8,440 nucleotides of DNA from CAZDYP01 sp964509505 (GTDB taxonomy: Bacteria; Chloroflexota; Anaerolineae; JACRMK01): contig CAZDYP010000198.1 in NCBI GenBank assembly GCA_964509505.1, forward strand, positions 1-8,440, read 5' to 3'. Position numbers and translations under genes: made by a program. Numbering within the stretch: position 1 is the first letter of the stretch; each line of letters begins with the position of its first letter. Of the stretch, positions 1 through 7,081 are shown in pieces. The notes under the pieces are model-generated. The model saw only the letters and a list, made by a program, of their open reading frames with translations, did no database searches and was not told where the DNA came from.

Positions 1-1903
1 TGCCATCGAGCTGTTGGCAGATTTGAATCACGGTCAGCGCATTCGCCGTAGTCACACTGAAATTTGACTGAACTAGCAGTGCGCGCTCCACGAACAAGCG
101 CACAGCCTCGAATTGCATCAAGTGACTGATGAGCAGTTGTGGGTCAAGCGTGGGGCATGACAACGAAGGCACACGATAAATGGCTTCGCCTTCCATGTCC
201 AACGCCTCACGGCTGCTCGCCAGAATACGCAGGTGCGGACACGCGCGTAGCAGCTCATCAGATAATTGTGCGCTCGCGTCGATCAAGTGCTCACAATTAT
301 CTAAAATGAGCAGCATTTGTTTGGCGCGCAACTCATCGGCTAGTTGCGCGCTGAGCGGCAGCATAGGGTTAGCCGCCATACGCAAAGCAGTAGCCACCGC
401 TTGCGGCACGAGCGCGGGGTTCGTGAGCGGCGCGAGTTCGACGAACCACACACCATCTGGAAACGCGCCCAACAATTCGGCGGCGACTTGCAACGAGAGT
501 CGCGTCTTGCCTGCGCCGCCCACACCAACGAGCGTCAGCAGGCGTGTCATACCGAGCAAGCGCCTAACCTCCACCAGCTCTTTCTCACGCCCAACGAAAC
601 TGGTGAGCGTCGCCGGCAAATTGTGTGGCGTTGGCGGTTTGTGCGCGCTTAACCAGCTGTCTGCGCCGAGCGTCGCGTAATCGTTGTCGAGTGTCCATTC
701 TGCCGCGTGTTTCGCCAGTGTGCCGCGCTTCAGCAAATGTGTCAACGTTTGCTCGACCTGCGCGGGCAAGCGTTGTGTGTGCTGCGCTAGCCAATCTATG
801 AACTCGACGGGCGGTTCCCATTGCATCAACGCGCGCAGCCAAACCTGCAAACCACCGCGCGACAGCGGGTGGAGCGCGATATGCTCATGCACGGGCGCAT
901 GAAACGAGGAAGCGAGGCGGGCGCTGTTGGGGTCAGACACACATACAAGACCCAGCGCAGGCAGCGCCGATGTAGCAAGGATCTGGCGCAACAAGTCAAT
1001 CGTTCCCCAATCGAGGTATGACAAGTCGTCAATGCCGATTAGCAGACGGTCACGTCCTTGCGCGGCAACATGGCGGCGCAAAGCCTCATCAAATTCCGCT
1101 GCGCTGAAACGCAATGGCGGCGCGCCAAAGAGCGCTTGAAGGACACTCGACAGCGCGCCATAAGGCTTCGTTTTTAGTTCTCGCGCGCCGCGCAAGGTGA
1201 TGACCGCAAAACCTTGCAAGTGCGCCCGTTTCCCCACTTCGGCTAGGAAACGCGAGCGCCCCGCGCCCACCGCCCCATTGATGTTCAACACCCCACGCTT
1301 CTGCGCGTTCAACGCCGCCAAAAAACCCTTGGCTTGCTCCAGCGCTTCATCACGCTCAATCAGGCGTGAGACTTCGGCAAAGGGCAAGCTCGGCGGCGCG
1401 CTTGCATCGGCGGCGACGACCTGCGCCCGTCCACGCCGTTTTGCCTCGTAGTTGCGCGCATCGGCTTTCTCCAACAGCGCGCGCTCGACGCTTGCATCGG
1501 TGGGACATGTCGCTACACCGATGCTCAACGTCAGCGACAAAGACGGCGTGCCTTCAATCGGTGTGGCGCGCACCACCTCCAACAACCGCTCAGCCAGGAT
1601 GGTGGCGTCGGACTTCGCCGTGTTGGGCAACACCAAGACGAACTCGTCGCCGCCATAGCGAAAGAGCTGATCGGTCGCGCGAATCGTGTGTTGCACCCGC
1701 CGTACGACCTCAATTAGCACCTCATCGCCGCGCGCGTGCCCGAAGGCGTCGTTGATACTCTTGAAGTGGTCGAGGTCAAACAACATCAGCGAACACGGCG
1801 AGCCGTAGCGCAGGGCGCGCTCGAGCTCGGTATGCAGTTGTTCGCTCAACAACGCGCGGGTGTATGCGCCTGTGAGCGGGTCATGGATAGGCGCATCGTT
1901 CAT
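1..1903 (-). CDS. GGDEF diguanylate cyclase fused to an AAA-like ATPase and a STAND NTPase (C-terminus beyond the window)
   Basis: Minus-strand reading frame open for 634 codons and running off the left edge, so the C-terminus is missing. ATG at 1903 is chosen because an in-frame TAG lies eight codons upstream with no other ATG between; a GGAG lies 12 bases before it, rather far. Residues 8-162 are a full GGDEF domain: DPLTG start, FDLDHFKSIND (metal Asp D43, N51), GHARGD (D60), active site YGGDEF at 83-88, and inhibitory-site motif RATD at 75-78. It should therefore make c-di-GMP from two GTP and be product-inhibited. Residues about 175-425 form an AAA_16-like ATPase, with P-loop GAVGAGRS at 210-217 (Lys replaced by Arg) and Walker B LLIGIDD around 287-293. 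Residues 429-634 are a STAND/NB-ARC-type module: FVGRE, Walker A GVGGAGKT (460-467), Walker B LLILDN (531-536), SSREAL (563-568). The missing tail may be TPR by analogy with the upstream gene. Probably cytoplasmic; no membrane segment seen. Likely co-transcribed with the cyclase gene 81 bases upstream. Confidence 0.88.
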   Translation of the reverse strand, partial: MNDAPIHDPLTGAYTRALLSEQLHTELERALRYGSPCSLMLFDLDHFKSINDAFGHARGDEVLIEVVRRVQHTIRATDQLFRYGGDEFVLVLPNTAKSDATILAERLLEVVRATPIEGTPSLSLTLSIGVATCPTDASVERALLEKADARNYEAKRRGRAQVVAADASAPPSLPFAEVSRLIERDEALEQAKGFLAALNAQKRGVLNINGAVGAGRSRFLAEVGKRAHLQGFAVITLRGARELKTKPYGALSSVLQALFGAPPLRFSAAEFDEALRRHVAAQGRDRLLIGIDDLSYLDWGTIDLLRQILATSALPALGLVCVSDPNSARLASSFHAPVHEHIALHPLSRGGLQVWLRALMQWEPPVEFIDWLAQHTQRLPAQVEQTLTHLLKRGTLAKHAAEWTLDNDYATLGADSWLSAHKPPTPHNLPATLTSFVGREKELVEVRRLLGMTRLLTLVGVGGAGKTRLSLQVAAELLGAFPDGVWFVELAPLTNPALVPQAVATALRMAANPMLPLSAQLADELRAKQMLLILDNCEHLIDASAQLSDELLRACPHLRILASSREALDMEGEAIYRVPSLSCPTLDPQLLISHLMQFEAVRLFVERALLVQSNFSVTTANALTVIQICQQLDG

Positions 1904-1984
1904 GCGGATTATGGACTCCGTCGTCTATCGCGCTCAAGCTGGCGTGTGGAACACAGATACGCTGTATTGCCCATTGGCTTGACC

Positions 1985-4738
1985 TCACGCGCTCAACGCA
2001 TACACAATGGCCTGCTCGGCCGTCATCTGCCTGCCTTCTGCCCAGGCAGCTTGCAAGGTCATCTCTGGCAATTGTGCACGCAACGGCGCGAGGCTGCGCG
2101 CATAATCGTCCTGCTCGGCGGGCGGAATCGGCGCGCTAATGCTCTCGCGCAATGCTTCAGCGGCGCCGAACAACCGCGCCGCACGCTCGCTCTGCTTCTG
2201 CCACACCGCCAAGCCGGCCATGCCTTCGAGCGCGTGCGCGATCCCATCGCGGTTGCCCAATTCGCGATCTAACAGTAAACACTCTTCAAAGAGTTTGCGC
2301 GCTTTGTCGTATTGATGCTCGTGCCACTCTAAGACAGCCAAACGGTCAAGGGTGCGCGCGATGCCCGGACGGTCGCCGAGGGCGCGATATAGCGCCAAGG
2401 CTTCTTCAAATAATGTTTCGGAAGCGTGATCCGCGTATTGCGTCCACTTCAACGATGCGAGCCCATACAACGCAAACGCTTGCCCTCCTTTGTCGCCGAT
2501 GGAACGCGCCAGCGCCAAACTCTCTTCGTGCAATTTGATGCCGAGCTCGCATTCGTTCAAATGGTTCAGGGTATCGCCGAGATATGTCAGCGCGGACGCC
2601 GTGCCCCACACATCACCGCTAGCGCGGAAGAGCGTGATGCTTTCTTCCAGGCGCGTGCGCGCCAACGGATAGTCGCCCTGTGTCCATGCCATGCAACCCA
2701 AACCATACAGCGCATACGCAATGGCGGGCTGAGCGTCGAGCGCACGTCCCATTGCCAACGCTTCGTTGAGCAACGTGCGCGCCAATGGATAGTCGTCTTG
2801 GAAGTAAACGAGAAACCCCAACGCATTGAGCGCCTTCGCGCGTAGCGCGGTCTGGCCCTTGGACAAGCCGAGCGCATGGTTCAAACGCTCGCGCCCTTCA
2901 GTTTGATAGCCGCGCACGAGCCAAAAATACCAGAGCGACGAAGCGAGTTGCAGCGCCGTTTCGCCATCGTTTTTTGCCAGGCACCATTCCAGCGCGGCGC
3001 GGATATTATCGTATTCGCTGTCGAGCTGATTTAACCATGCGACCTGTTCGCCGCCGCGCAATTTCGGTTCGGCAGTCATCACCAATTGCTGATAGAAGGC
3101 GAGATGTTTGTCGCGCAGTGCCGCCATTTCGCCCGATGCTTCGAGCTTGTCGCGCGCATAGTGGCGAATGGTCTCCAACATGCGATAGCGCGTCTCGCCC
3201 AAGTGGTCGTCGGCAATCGCTAACGACTTGTTGACCATTTGAATCAATAGGTCCATGACTTCATACGTTTCGATTTGCTCATCGGCGCAAATCGCTTCGG
3301 CGGCTTCCAACGTCCAGCCGCCTGAGAAGACGCCGATGCGTCGCCACATCGCGCGTTCCTGTTCTGTGAGCAGATCATAGCTCCAGTCCACCAACGCGCG
3401 CAACGTCTGTTGACGAGGCAAGGCAGTGCGACTGCCGCCCGTCAGCAAACGGAAGCGGTCATCTAGGCGCAGCGCGATCTGCTCGACGGTCAACGCTTTC
3501 ACGCGCGCGGCTGCGAGCTCCAACGCCAAGGGGATGCCGTCGAGCCGATAGCAGATTTGCGCAACGGCGGGCGCATTGTGATTCGTGACCGCGAACTTCG
3601 GGGCAACAGCCATTGCACGGTCAATGAACAAGCGCACGGCTTCGTATTGCGTGAGCGATTTGAGACCATTAGGCGTATCCAATGGTAAATGCTTGGGATC
3701 AGGCAACGAGAGGGAAGGGATGCGCCAGACCGTTTCACCTGCGATGCCCAGCGCTTCGCGGCTGCTTGCCATGATGCGCAGTTTGGGGCAATGGCGCAGC
3801 AACGTCTCGGCTAATTTCGCGCACGCGGCGACGACATGTTCGCAGTTGTCAAAGATGAGCAACACTGTGCGGTCACGCAGGTAATCGGTGAGCGTACTCA
3901 ACATGGGACGCCCATGCTCCTCGCGCACACCCATCGCAGAGGCGACCGCTTGCGGCACAAGCGTCGCATCGGTCAAGGGCGCGAACTCAATGAACCAGAC
4001 GCCATCAGGATAGACGTCGAGCAGCTCACTGCCGACTTGCAATGAGAGTCGTGTCTTGCCTGCGCCGCCTGTGCCCATCAACGTCAACAGATGCGTCGCC
4101 GTCAGGAGACGCTTGACTTCCGCGATTTCTTTCTCGCGCCCGACGAAGCTGGTGAGCTGCACGGGCAAGTTGTTGGGAAAACTTTCGAGCGATTTGAGCG
4201 GCGGAAATTCCGACGGCAAATCGGGCGCGAGCAATTGAAAGATATGCTCAGGGCGTACGAGGTCTTTGAGCCGCCGCTCGCCGTAGTCGCGCAAACTTGT
4301 GTCTTCGGGCATGTGGTCGCGCAGTAATTCGACTGTCGCCAACGACAGCAGCACTTGTCCACCATGTCCCGCCGCGAGCAAGCGCGCGACACGATTGACA
4401 GGGGGACCGAAGTAGTCGCCGTCGCGTTCTTGCGCGATGCCACTATGCAGTGCCATGCGCGCGCGAATCTTGCCCACCTCGCCCCAATCTTCAGCAATCA
4501 GCGCGCGTTGCGCGGCAATGACCGCATCGAGCGCGTCGGTCACCGTTTCAAATGCGGCGCAGAACGCGTCGCCAATCGTCTTGAAGACGTAGCCTTTGTG
4601 CGCTTCAATCGCCTGACGCATCAGTGCGTCGTGTTTGGCGAGGGCGACCTTCATCTCGTCGGGAAAACGATCCCAGAGTTTAGTGCTGCCCTCGATGTCG
4701 CTGAACAAGAATGTAACTGTACCTGTCGGTGGTGTCAT
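1985..4738 (-). CDS. Class III adenylate/guanylate cyclase with STAND NTPase and TPR tail
   Basis: Complete 917-residue protein. Residues 5-170 are a class III nucleotidyl cyclase domain. Metal-binding Asp D14 (FSDIEGST) and D57 (KTIGDAF), base-selecting K53 and D108, and transition-state N115 and R119 (VNRVAR) are all present. The Lys/Asp pair predicts ATP to cAMP rather than GTP to cGMP. Residues 191-530 are a STAND/NB-ARC-like NTPase: FVGRE at 198-202, Walker A GTGGAGKT (222-229), Walker B LLIFDN (293-298), SSREAL (325-330), GIPLALELAA (401-410), then WSYDLL and the FSGGWTLEAAEAIC region. About 590-865 holds roughly six TPR-like 40-residue helical repeats, followed by the LFGAAEALRE and AAWAEGR segments seen at the end of the ATPase/TPR part of large LuxR-type regulators. 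There is no LuxR DNA-binding domain, so output is probably cAMP rather than direct transcription control. The start has a GGAG (4746-4749) seven bases before the ATG. The ligand sensed is unknown. Confidence 0.93.
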   Translation of the reverse strand: MTPPTGTVTFLFSDIEGSTKLWDRFPDEMKVALAKHDALMRQAIEAHKGYVFKTIGDAFCAAFETVTDALDAVIAAQRALIAEDWGEVGKIRARMALHSGIAQERDGDYFGPPVNRVARLLAAGHGGQVLLSLATVELLRDHMPEDTSLRDYGERRLKDLVRPEHIFQLLAPDLPSEFPPLKSLESFPNNLPVQLTSFVGREKEIAEVKRLLTATHLLTLMGTGGAGKTRLSLQVGSELLDVYPDGVWFIEFAPLTDATLVPQAVASAMGVREEHGRPMLSTLTDYLRDRTVLLIFDNCEHVVAACAKLAETLLRHCPKLRIMASSREALGIAGETVWRIPSLSLPDPKHLPLDTPNGLKSLTQYEAVRLFIDRAMAVAPKFAVTNHNAPAVAQICYRLDGIPLALELAAARVKALTVEQIALRLDDRFRLLTGGSRTALPRQQTLRALVDWSYDLLTEQERAMWRRIGVFSGGWTLEAAEAICADEQIETYEVMDLLIQMVNKSLAIADDHLGETRYRMLETIRHYARDKLEASGEMAALRDKHLAFYQQLVMTAEPKLRGGEQVAWLNQLDSEYDNIRAALEWCLAKNDGETALQLASSLWYFWLVRGYQTEGRERLNHALGLSKGQTALRAKALNALGFLVYFQDDYPLARTLLNEALAMGRALDAQPAIAYALYGLGCMAWTQGDYPLARTRLEESITLFRASGDVWGTASALTYLGDTLNHLNECELGIKLHEESLALARSIGDKGGQAFALYGLASLKWTQYADHASETLFEEALALYRALGDRPGIARTLDRLAVLEWHEHQYDKARKLFEECLLLDRELGNRDGIAHALEGMAGLAVWQKQSERAARLFGAAEALRESISAPIPPAEQDDYARSLAPLRAQLPEMTLQAAWAEGRQMTAEQAIVYALSA

Positions 4739-4782
4739 AAACGTGCTCCAAAATGTGAGAGTAGTAGGACCCTCTCCCCTCC

Positions 4783-4813
4783 ATCATACGCCTGTGCGGT
4801 TGGTTTGCGGCAA
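4783..4813 (-). promoter_or_regulatory. Possible promoter of the cyclase gene
   Basis: Reading the minus strand, TTGCCG (4813-4808) and TATGAT (4788-4783) are separated by 19 bases. The -10 box matches the sigma-70 consensus at five of six positions and the -35 at four of six, but the spacer is longer than ideal. Transcription would start near 4776, giving a leader of about 38 bases that contains the GGAG ribosome-binding site. The -35 overlaps the region just upstream of the divergent small gene. Confidence 0.3.
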
Positions 4814-4935
4814 AATATAACCGAAAGGTGAAATCCGTATGGCTACTGAAACCGTCATGTTGCAAGAGTCCGAAAATCTATATTGGCGTTTAGAGAAGAC
4901 GGCAGACGCGATGCGCCGCTCAATCGAAGCTGTGA

Positions 4936-4968
4936 GGCTGCGCATCCTACGCGTGGGCAGTCCGCCTG
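4936..4968 (+). repeat. 33-base direct repeat, copy 1
   Basis: Identical to 4997-5029 except for one base (A at 4949 versus G at 5010). The repeat period is 61 bases, which is not a multiple of three, so it shifts the reading frame of the small gene containing it. Both copies encode LRILRVGSPP in their own frame. Confidence 0.9.
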
Positions 4969-4996
4969 TCATCACTGCCCCATGGAGGCATTGAAC

Positions 4997-5029
4997 GGCT
5001 GCGCATCCTGCGCGTGGGCAGTCCGCCTG
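4997..5029 (+). repeat. 33-base direct repeat, copy 2
   Basis: Second copy of the repeat at 4936-4968, one mismatch. This copy is followed by the sequence encoding AWDDAPPEFQADLAA and so looks like the original continuation of the gene, whereas copy 1 leads to an early stop at 4992-4994. Confidence 0.9.
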
Positions 5030-5040
5030 CCTGGGATGAT

Positions 5041-5095
5041 GCGCCGCCTGAATTTCAAGCCGATTTGGCGGCGCCGACCGTTTGGATGATGCTGC
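5041..5095 (+). repeat. 55-base sequence duplicated across the scaffold gap, left copy
   Basis: Base-for-base identical to 5196-5250. It is the very end of the left contig, abutting the run of N. A perfect 55-base overlap touching the gap on both sides is what a de Bruijn-graph assembler leaves when two neighbouring contigs share a k-mer and are scaffolded without merging. Confidence 0.95.
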
Positions 5096-5195
5096 NNNNN
5101 NNNNNNNNNNNNNNNNNNNNNNNNNNNNNNNNNNNNNNNNNNNNNNNNNNNNNNNNNNNNNNNNNNNNNNNNNNNNNNNNNNNNNNNNNNNNNNN
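5096..5195. other. Scaffold gap of 100 N
   Basis: Exactly 100 undetermined bases, a conventional placeholder length for a gap of unknown size. Because identical 55-base sequences abut it on both sides, the true gap is probably zero or negative, and the real sequence would be about 155 bases shorter here. Confidence 0.97.
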
Positions 5196-5250
5196 GCGCC
5201 GCCTGAATTTCAAGCCGATTTGGCGGCGCCGACCGTTTGGATGATGCTGC
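5196..5250 (+). repeat. 55-base sequence duplicated across the scaffold gap, right copy
   Basis: Identical to 5041-5095 and starts immediately after the N run. The sequence continuing to the right supplies the ALWKYA part of the broken small gene, in line with a single locus being split rather than a true tandem repeat. Confidence 0.95.
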
Positions 5251-5311
5251 GTTATGGAAGTATGCTCCTTCTTTTCTTCGCGTCTTTTGTGAATGCTTTG
5301 CGTCTTCGAGT

Positions 5312-6976
5312 TTAACTTTTCTGCGCCGCCTCTTTGATGAGCTCCTTCTTCAAAATCTTCCCCACCAAACTCTTTGGCAAATCACTGCGGAACTCAACAA
5401 ACTTCGGCACTTTGTACGGCGCGAGCTGGGTCTTGCAATACGCAATGATTTCTTCGGCGGTTGCCGTCTCGCCTTCGCGCAAGACGATGTAGGCTTTCGG
5501 CAGTTCGCCTTGCACGGGGTCTTTGAGACCGATGAGCGCGGCTTCTTTGATCTTCGGATGCGCGTGCAACACTTCCTCGACATCGCGCGGGAAAATCTTG
5601 AAGCCTGCCGTGATGATCATGTCCTTCATGCGGTCCACGATGAAGAAGAAGCCATCCTCATCCATCTTGCCGATGTCGCCCGTGTGCAGCCAACCATTGC
5701 GAATCATCTTTGCCGTTTCGTCGGGGCGCTGCCAATAGCCCAACATGATTTGCGGCCCGCGCACACAAATCTCGCCCGTCTCGCCCATTGGCATCTCCGT
5801 CTCGCCGTCTTCGATGCTCACGATGCGCGCTTCGGTGTCGCTGACAGGCACGCCGATGCTCCCGATTTTGCGCTTGCCATAGATAGGGTTCGCGTGTGTT
5901 AGTGGTCCCGTCTCCGTCATGCCATAGCCCTCGACCAAACGCCCGCCGCTGATCTGCTCGAAGCGCTCTTGTACCTCTTGCGGCAATGCCATCGCGCCGC
6001 TCAAACATGCTTTGATGGAACGCAAGTCGTGTTTGGCAAGGTCGGGGTCTTCCATCAAATTGTTGTAGAGCGTCGTCACGCCGGGGAACACCGTCGGATG
6101 GTATTTGTCTATTGCCTCTAGCGTCGCCTTGCGCTCATAGCGTGGGAACAGCACCATCGAGGAGGCGAGATAGATCGCTTGGTTCATGCCGATTTGCTGT
6201 CCATACAAATGAAAGAACGGCAGGACACACAAAAAGGTTTCATGCCCTTCTTTCGCCGCCGTGTTCCAACTCGCGCCCTGCATCACATTGGTCACGAGGA
6301 TGCGATGATTGAGCATCGCCGCTTTGGGCACACCCGTCGTGCCGCCCGTGTATTGCAATAATGCGAGGTCAGCGCCATTCACCTCGACTGTGGGGGGGGT
6401 GTCTGGATGCTTCAACAAGAGCGGCTCGAACTCGTGATCTTCTTTTTGGATTTCGGCGTGATGGCCTTCCTTCTTTTCGCGGAATGCCGTGAACAACCAA
6501 TTCAAGTGGATGGGGAAGAAGTCTTTGATGTTTGTGACGATGACGTTTTTGACTTTTGTTTTGGGTTGTGCGGCTTTCACGCGCGCATAAGTCAATGTCA
6601 GCGTGACGATAGTTTCTGCGCCGCAATCATTCAATTGATGTTCAAGCTCGGTCTCGGTGTAGATAGGCGAGTGTGCGGCGACGACTGCGCCCGCGCGCAA
6701 TGCGCCATAATAGGCGATGACGAATTGCGGACAGTTGGGCAAGTGCAGCGCCACACGGTCACCCTTCTTCACGCCCAACGCGATGAGCGCGTGCGCGAAG
6801 CGATTGACCCAATGGGCGAGCGAGCGATACGACAGACGCTCGTCATAAAAATAAATGGCGGGGCGGTGTGGATACTTCTCGGCGGCAATGTCGAGAAACT
6901 TCACGAGGGAATGGTCGGGATAATTTTGCGCGAATGGTACGCCAGGTTCATACACCTTGAGCCAAGGCTTGTTCAT
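5312..6976 (-). CDS. Long-chain-fatty-acid--CoA ligase (acyl-CoA synthetase, AMP-binding family)
   Basis: Complete 554-residue member of the adenylate-forming superfamily. It activates a carboxylate, most likely a medium- or long-chain fatty acid, to an acyl-AMP and then the acyl-CoA, feeding beta-oxidation or lipid synthesis. Visible core motifs are the P-loop YTGGTTGVPK (209-218), YGMTET (351-356), HTGDIG with ribose-binding D434, the hinge region VDRMKDMIITAGFKI (447-461), and the C-terminal catalytic lysine K540 in PKSLVGKILKKEL. Length fits FadD-type ligases. I chose ATG 6976 because AAGGAG (6983-6988) lies six bases upstream and a good promoter lies further upstream; a longer frame to TTG 7051 would begin inside that promoter's -35 box. 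Probably soluble or membrane-associated, with no transmembrane segment evident. It stands alone, with no beta-oxidation neighbours in the window, so the exact chain-length preference cannot be told. A run of eight C encodes part of DTPPT near residue 194. Confidence 0.93.
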   Translation of the reverse strand: MNKPWLKVYEPGVPFAQNYPDHSLVKFLDIAAEKYPHRPAIYFYDERLSYRSLAHWVNRFAHALIALGVKKGDRVALHLPNCPQFVIAYYGALRAGAVVAAHSPIYTETELEHQLNDCGAETIVTLTLTYARVKAAQPKTKVKNVIVTNIKDFFPIHLNWLFTAFREKKEGHHAEIQKEDHEFEPLLLKHPDTPPTVEVNGADLALLQYTGGTTGVPKAAMLNHRILVTNVMQGASWNTAAKEGHETFLCVLPFFHLYGQQIGMNQAIYLASSMVLFPRYERKATLEAIDKYHPTVFPGVTTLYNNLMEDPDLAKHDLRSIKACLSGAMALPQEVQERFEQISGGRLVEGYGMTETGPLTHANPIYGKRKIGSIGVPVSDTEARIVSIEDGETEMPMGETGEICVRGPQIMLGYWQRPDETAKMIRNGWLHTGDIGKMDEDGFFFIVDRMKDMIITAGFKIFPRDVEEVLHAHPKIKEAALIGLKDPVQGELPKAYIVLREGETATAEEIIAYCKTQLAPYKVPKFVEFRSDLPKSLVGKILKKELIKEAAQKS

Positions 6977-6982
6977 AGGACA

Positions 6983-6988
6983 CTCCTT
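6983..6988 (-). promoter_or_regulatory. Ribosome-binding site deciding the ligase start
   Basis: AAGGAG on the minus strand, six bases before ATG 6976. This near-perfect Shine-Dalgarno sequence supports the MNKPWLKVYE start over an in-frame TTG 25 codons upstream. Confidence 0.85.
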
Positions 6989-7023
6989 TTGGCAATTGCG
7001 AATGAGGTTAGTCTCCGTCTCAG

Positions 7024-7051
7024 ATTGTATGCGCTTTGAGCTTTGCGTCAA
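7024..7051 (-). promoter_or_regulatory. Sigma-70-type promoter of the acyl-CoA ligase gene
   Basis: On the minus strand, TTGACG (7051-7046) and TACAAT (7029-7024) are 16 bases apart, each matching the consensus at five of six positions. Transcription should begin near 7017, giving a leader of about 40 bases with the AAGGAG ribosome-binding site. Confidence 0.6.
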
Positions 7052-7081
7052 GGCGTTACACGAGTAAAAGGGTATGGGGGT

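Larger units (their letters stand above)
4839..5266 (+). pseudogene. Broken antitoxin-like small gene (putative), interrupted by a duplication, a frameshift and a scaffold gap
   Basis: An ATG at 4839 follows a plausible ribosome-binding site (AAAGGTG, 4824-4830, spacing 8). It opens a frame that stops at 4994 after 51 residues: MATETVMLQESENLYWRLEK, then TADAMRRSIEAV and LRILRVGSPP. The expected continuation appears in another frame from about 4993 (ERLRILRVGSPPAWDDAPPE, then FQADLAA). A further one-base shift leads to DRLDDAALWKYA, ending at 5266. Joined, these pieces resemble a group of small Chloroflexota and cyanobacterial proteins with an N-terminal helix, a GLPP/GSPP turn, a P-E-x-x-DLA segment and LxDxALW, often annotated as hypothetical or antitoxin-like. 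That family link is from memory of the pattern, not a search. Removing one 61-base unit restores the first frame through DLAA; a second lesion lies at the DLAA/DRL junction. No toxin gene is adjacent. Residues after KYA do not look conserved. Confidence 0.55.

Noticed and set aside
180..1755. Plus-strand open frames across 180-1755 (for example 180-680 and 1366-1755)
   Set aside because: They are antisense to the GGDEF/ATPase gene, whose minus-strand frame is continuous and rich in recognisable motifs; the plus frames give Arg/Ser/Ala-rich sequence with no domain.
1908..1937. TTGAGC (1937-1932) and CATAAT (1913-1908), spacer 18, as a promoter for the GGDEF gene
   Set aside because: The -10-like box ends only four bases before ATG 1903, too close for a normal start site; co-transcription with the upstream cyclase gene is simpler.
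4784..4975. Minus-strand frame of 63 residues upstream of the cyclase gene
   Set aside because: Overlaps the better-supported plus-strand small gene, lacks a ribosome-binding site and shows no family resemblance.
5251..5311. Terminator after the acyl-CoA ligase gene
   Set aside because: The C/T-rich stretch here contains no stem-loop that I can see.
6407..7039. Plus-strand frame of 210 residues opposite the ligase
   Set aside because: Shadow frame of the ligase codons; no motif, and it crosses the ligase ribosome-binding site and promoter.
6977..7051. Longer N-terminus for the acyl-CoA ligase starting at TTG 7051
   Set aside because: It would start inside the -35 box of a strong promoter candidate and adds 25 residues unlike ligase N-termini, while ATG 6976 has AAGGAG six bases upstream.
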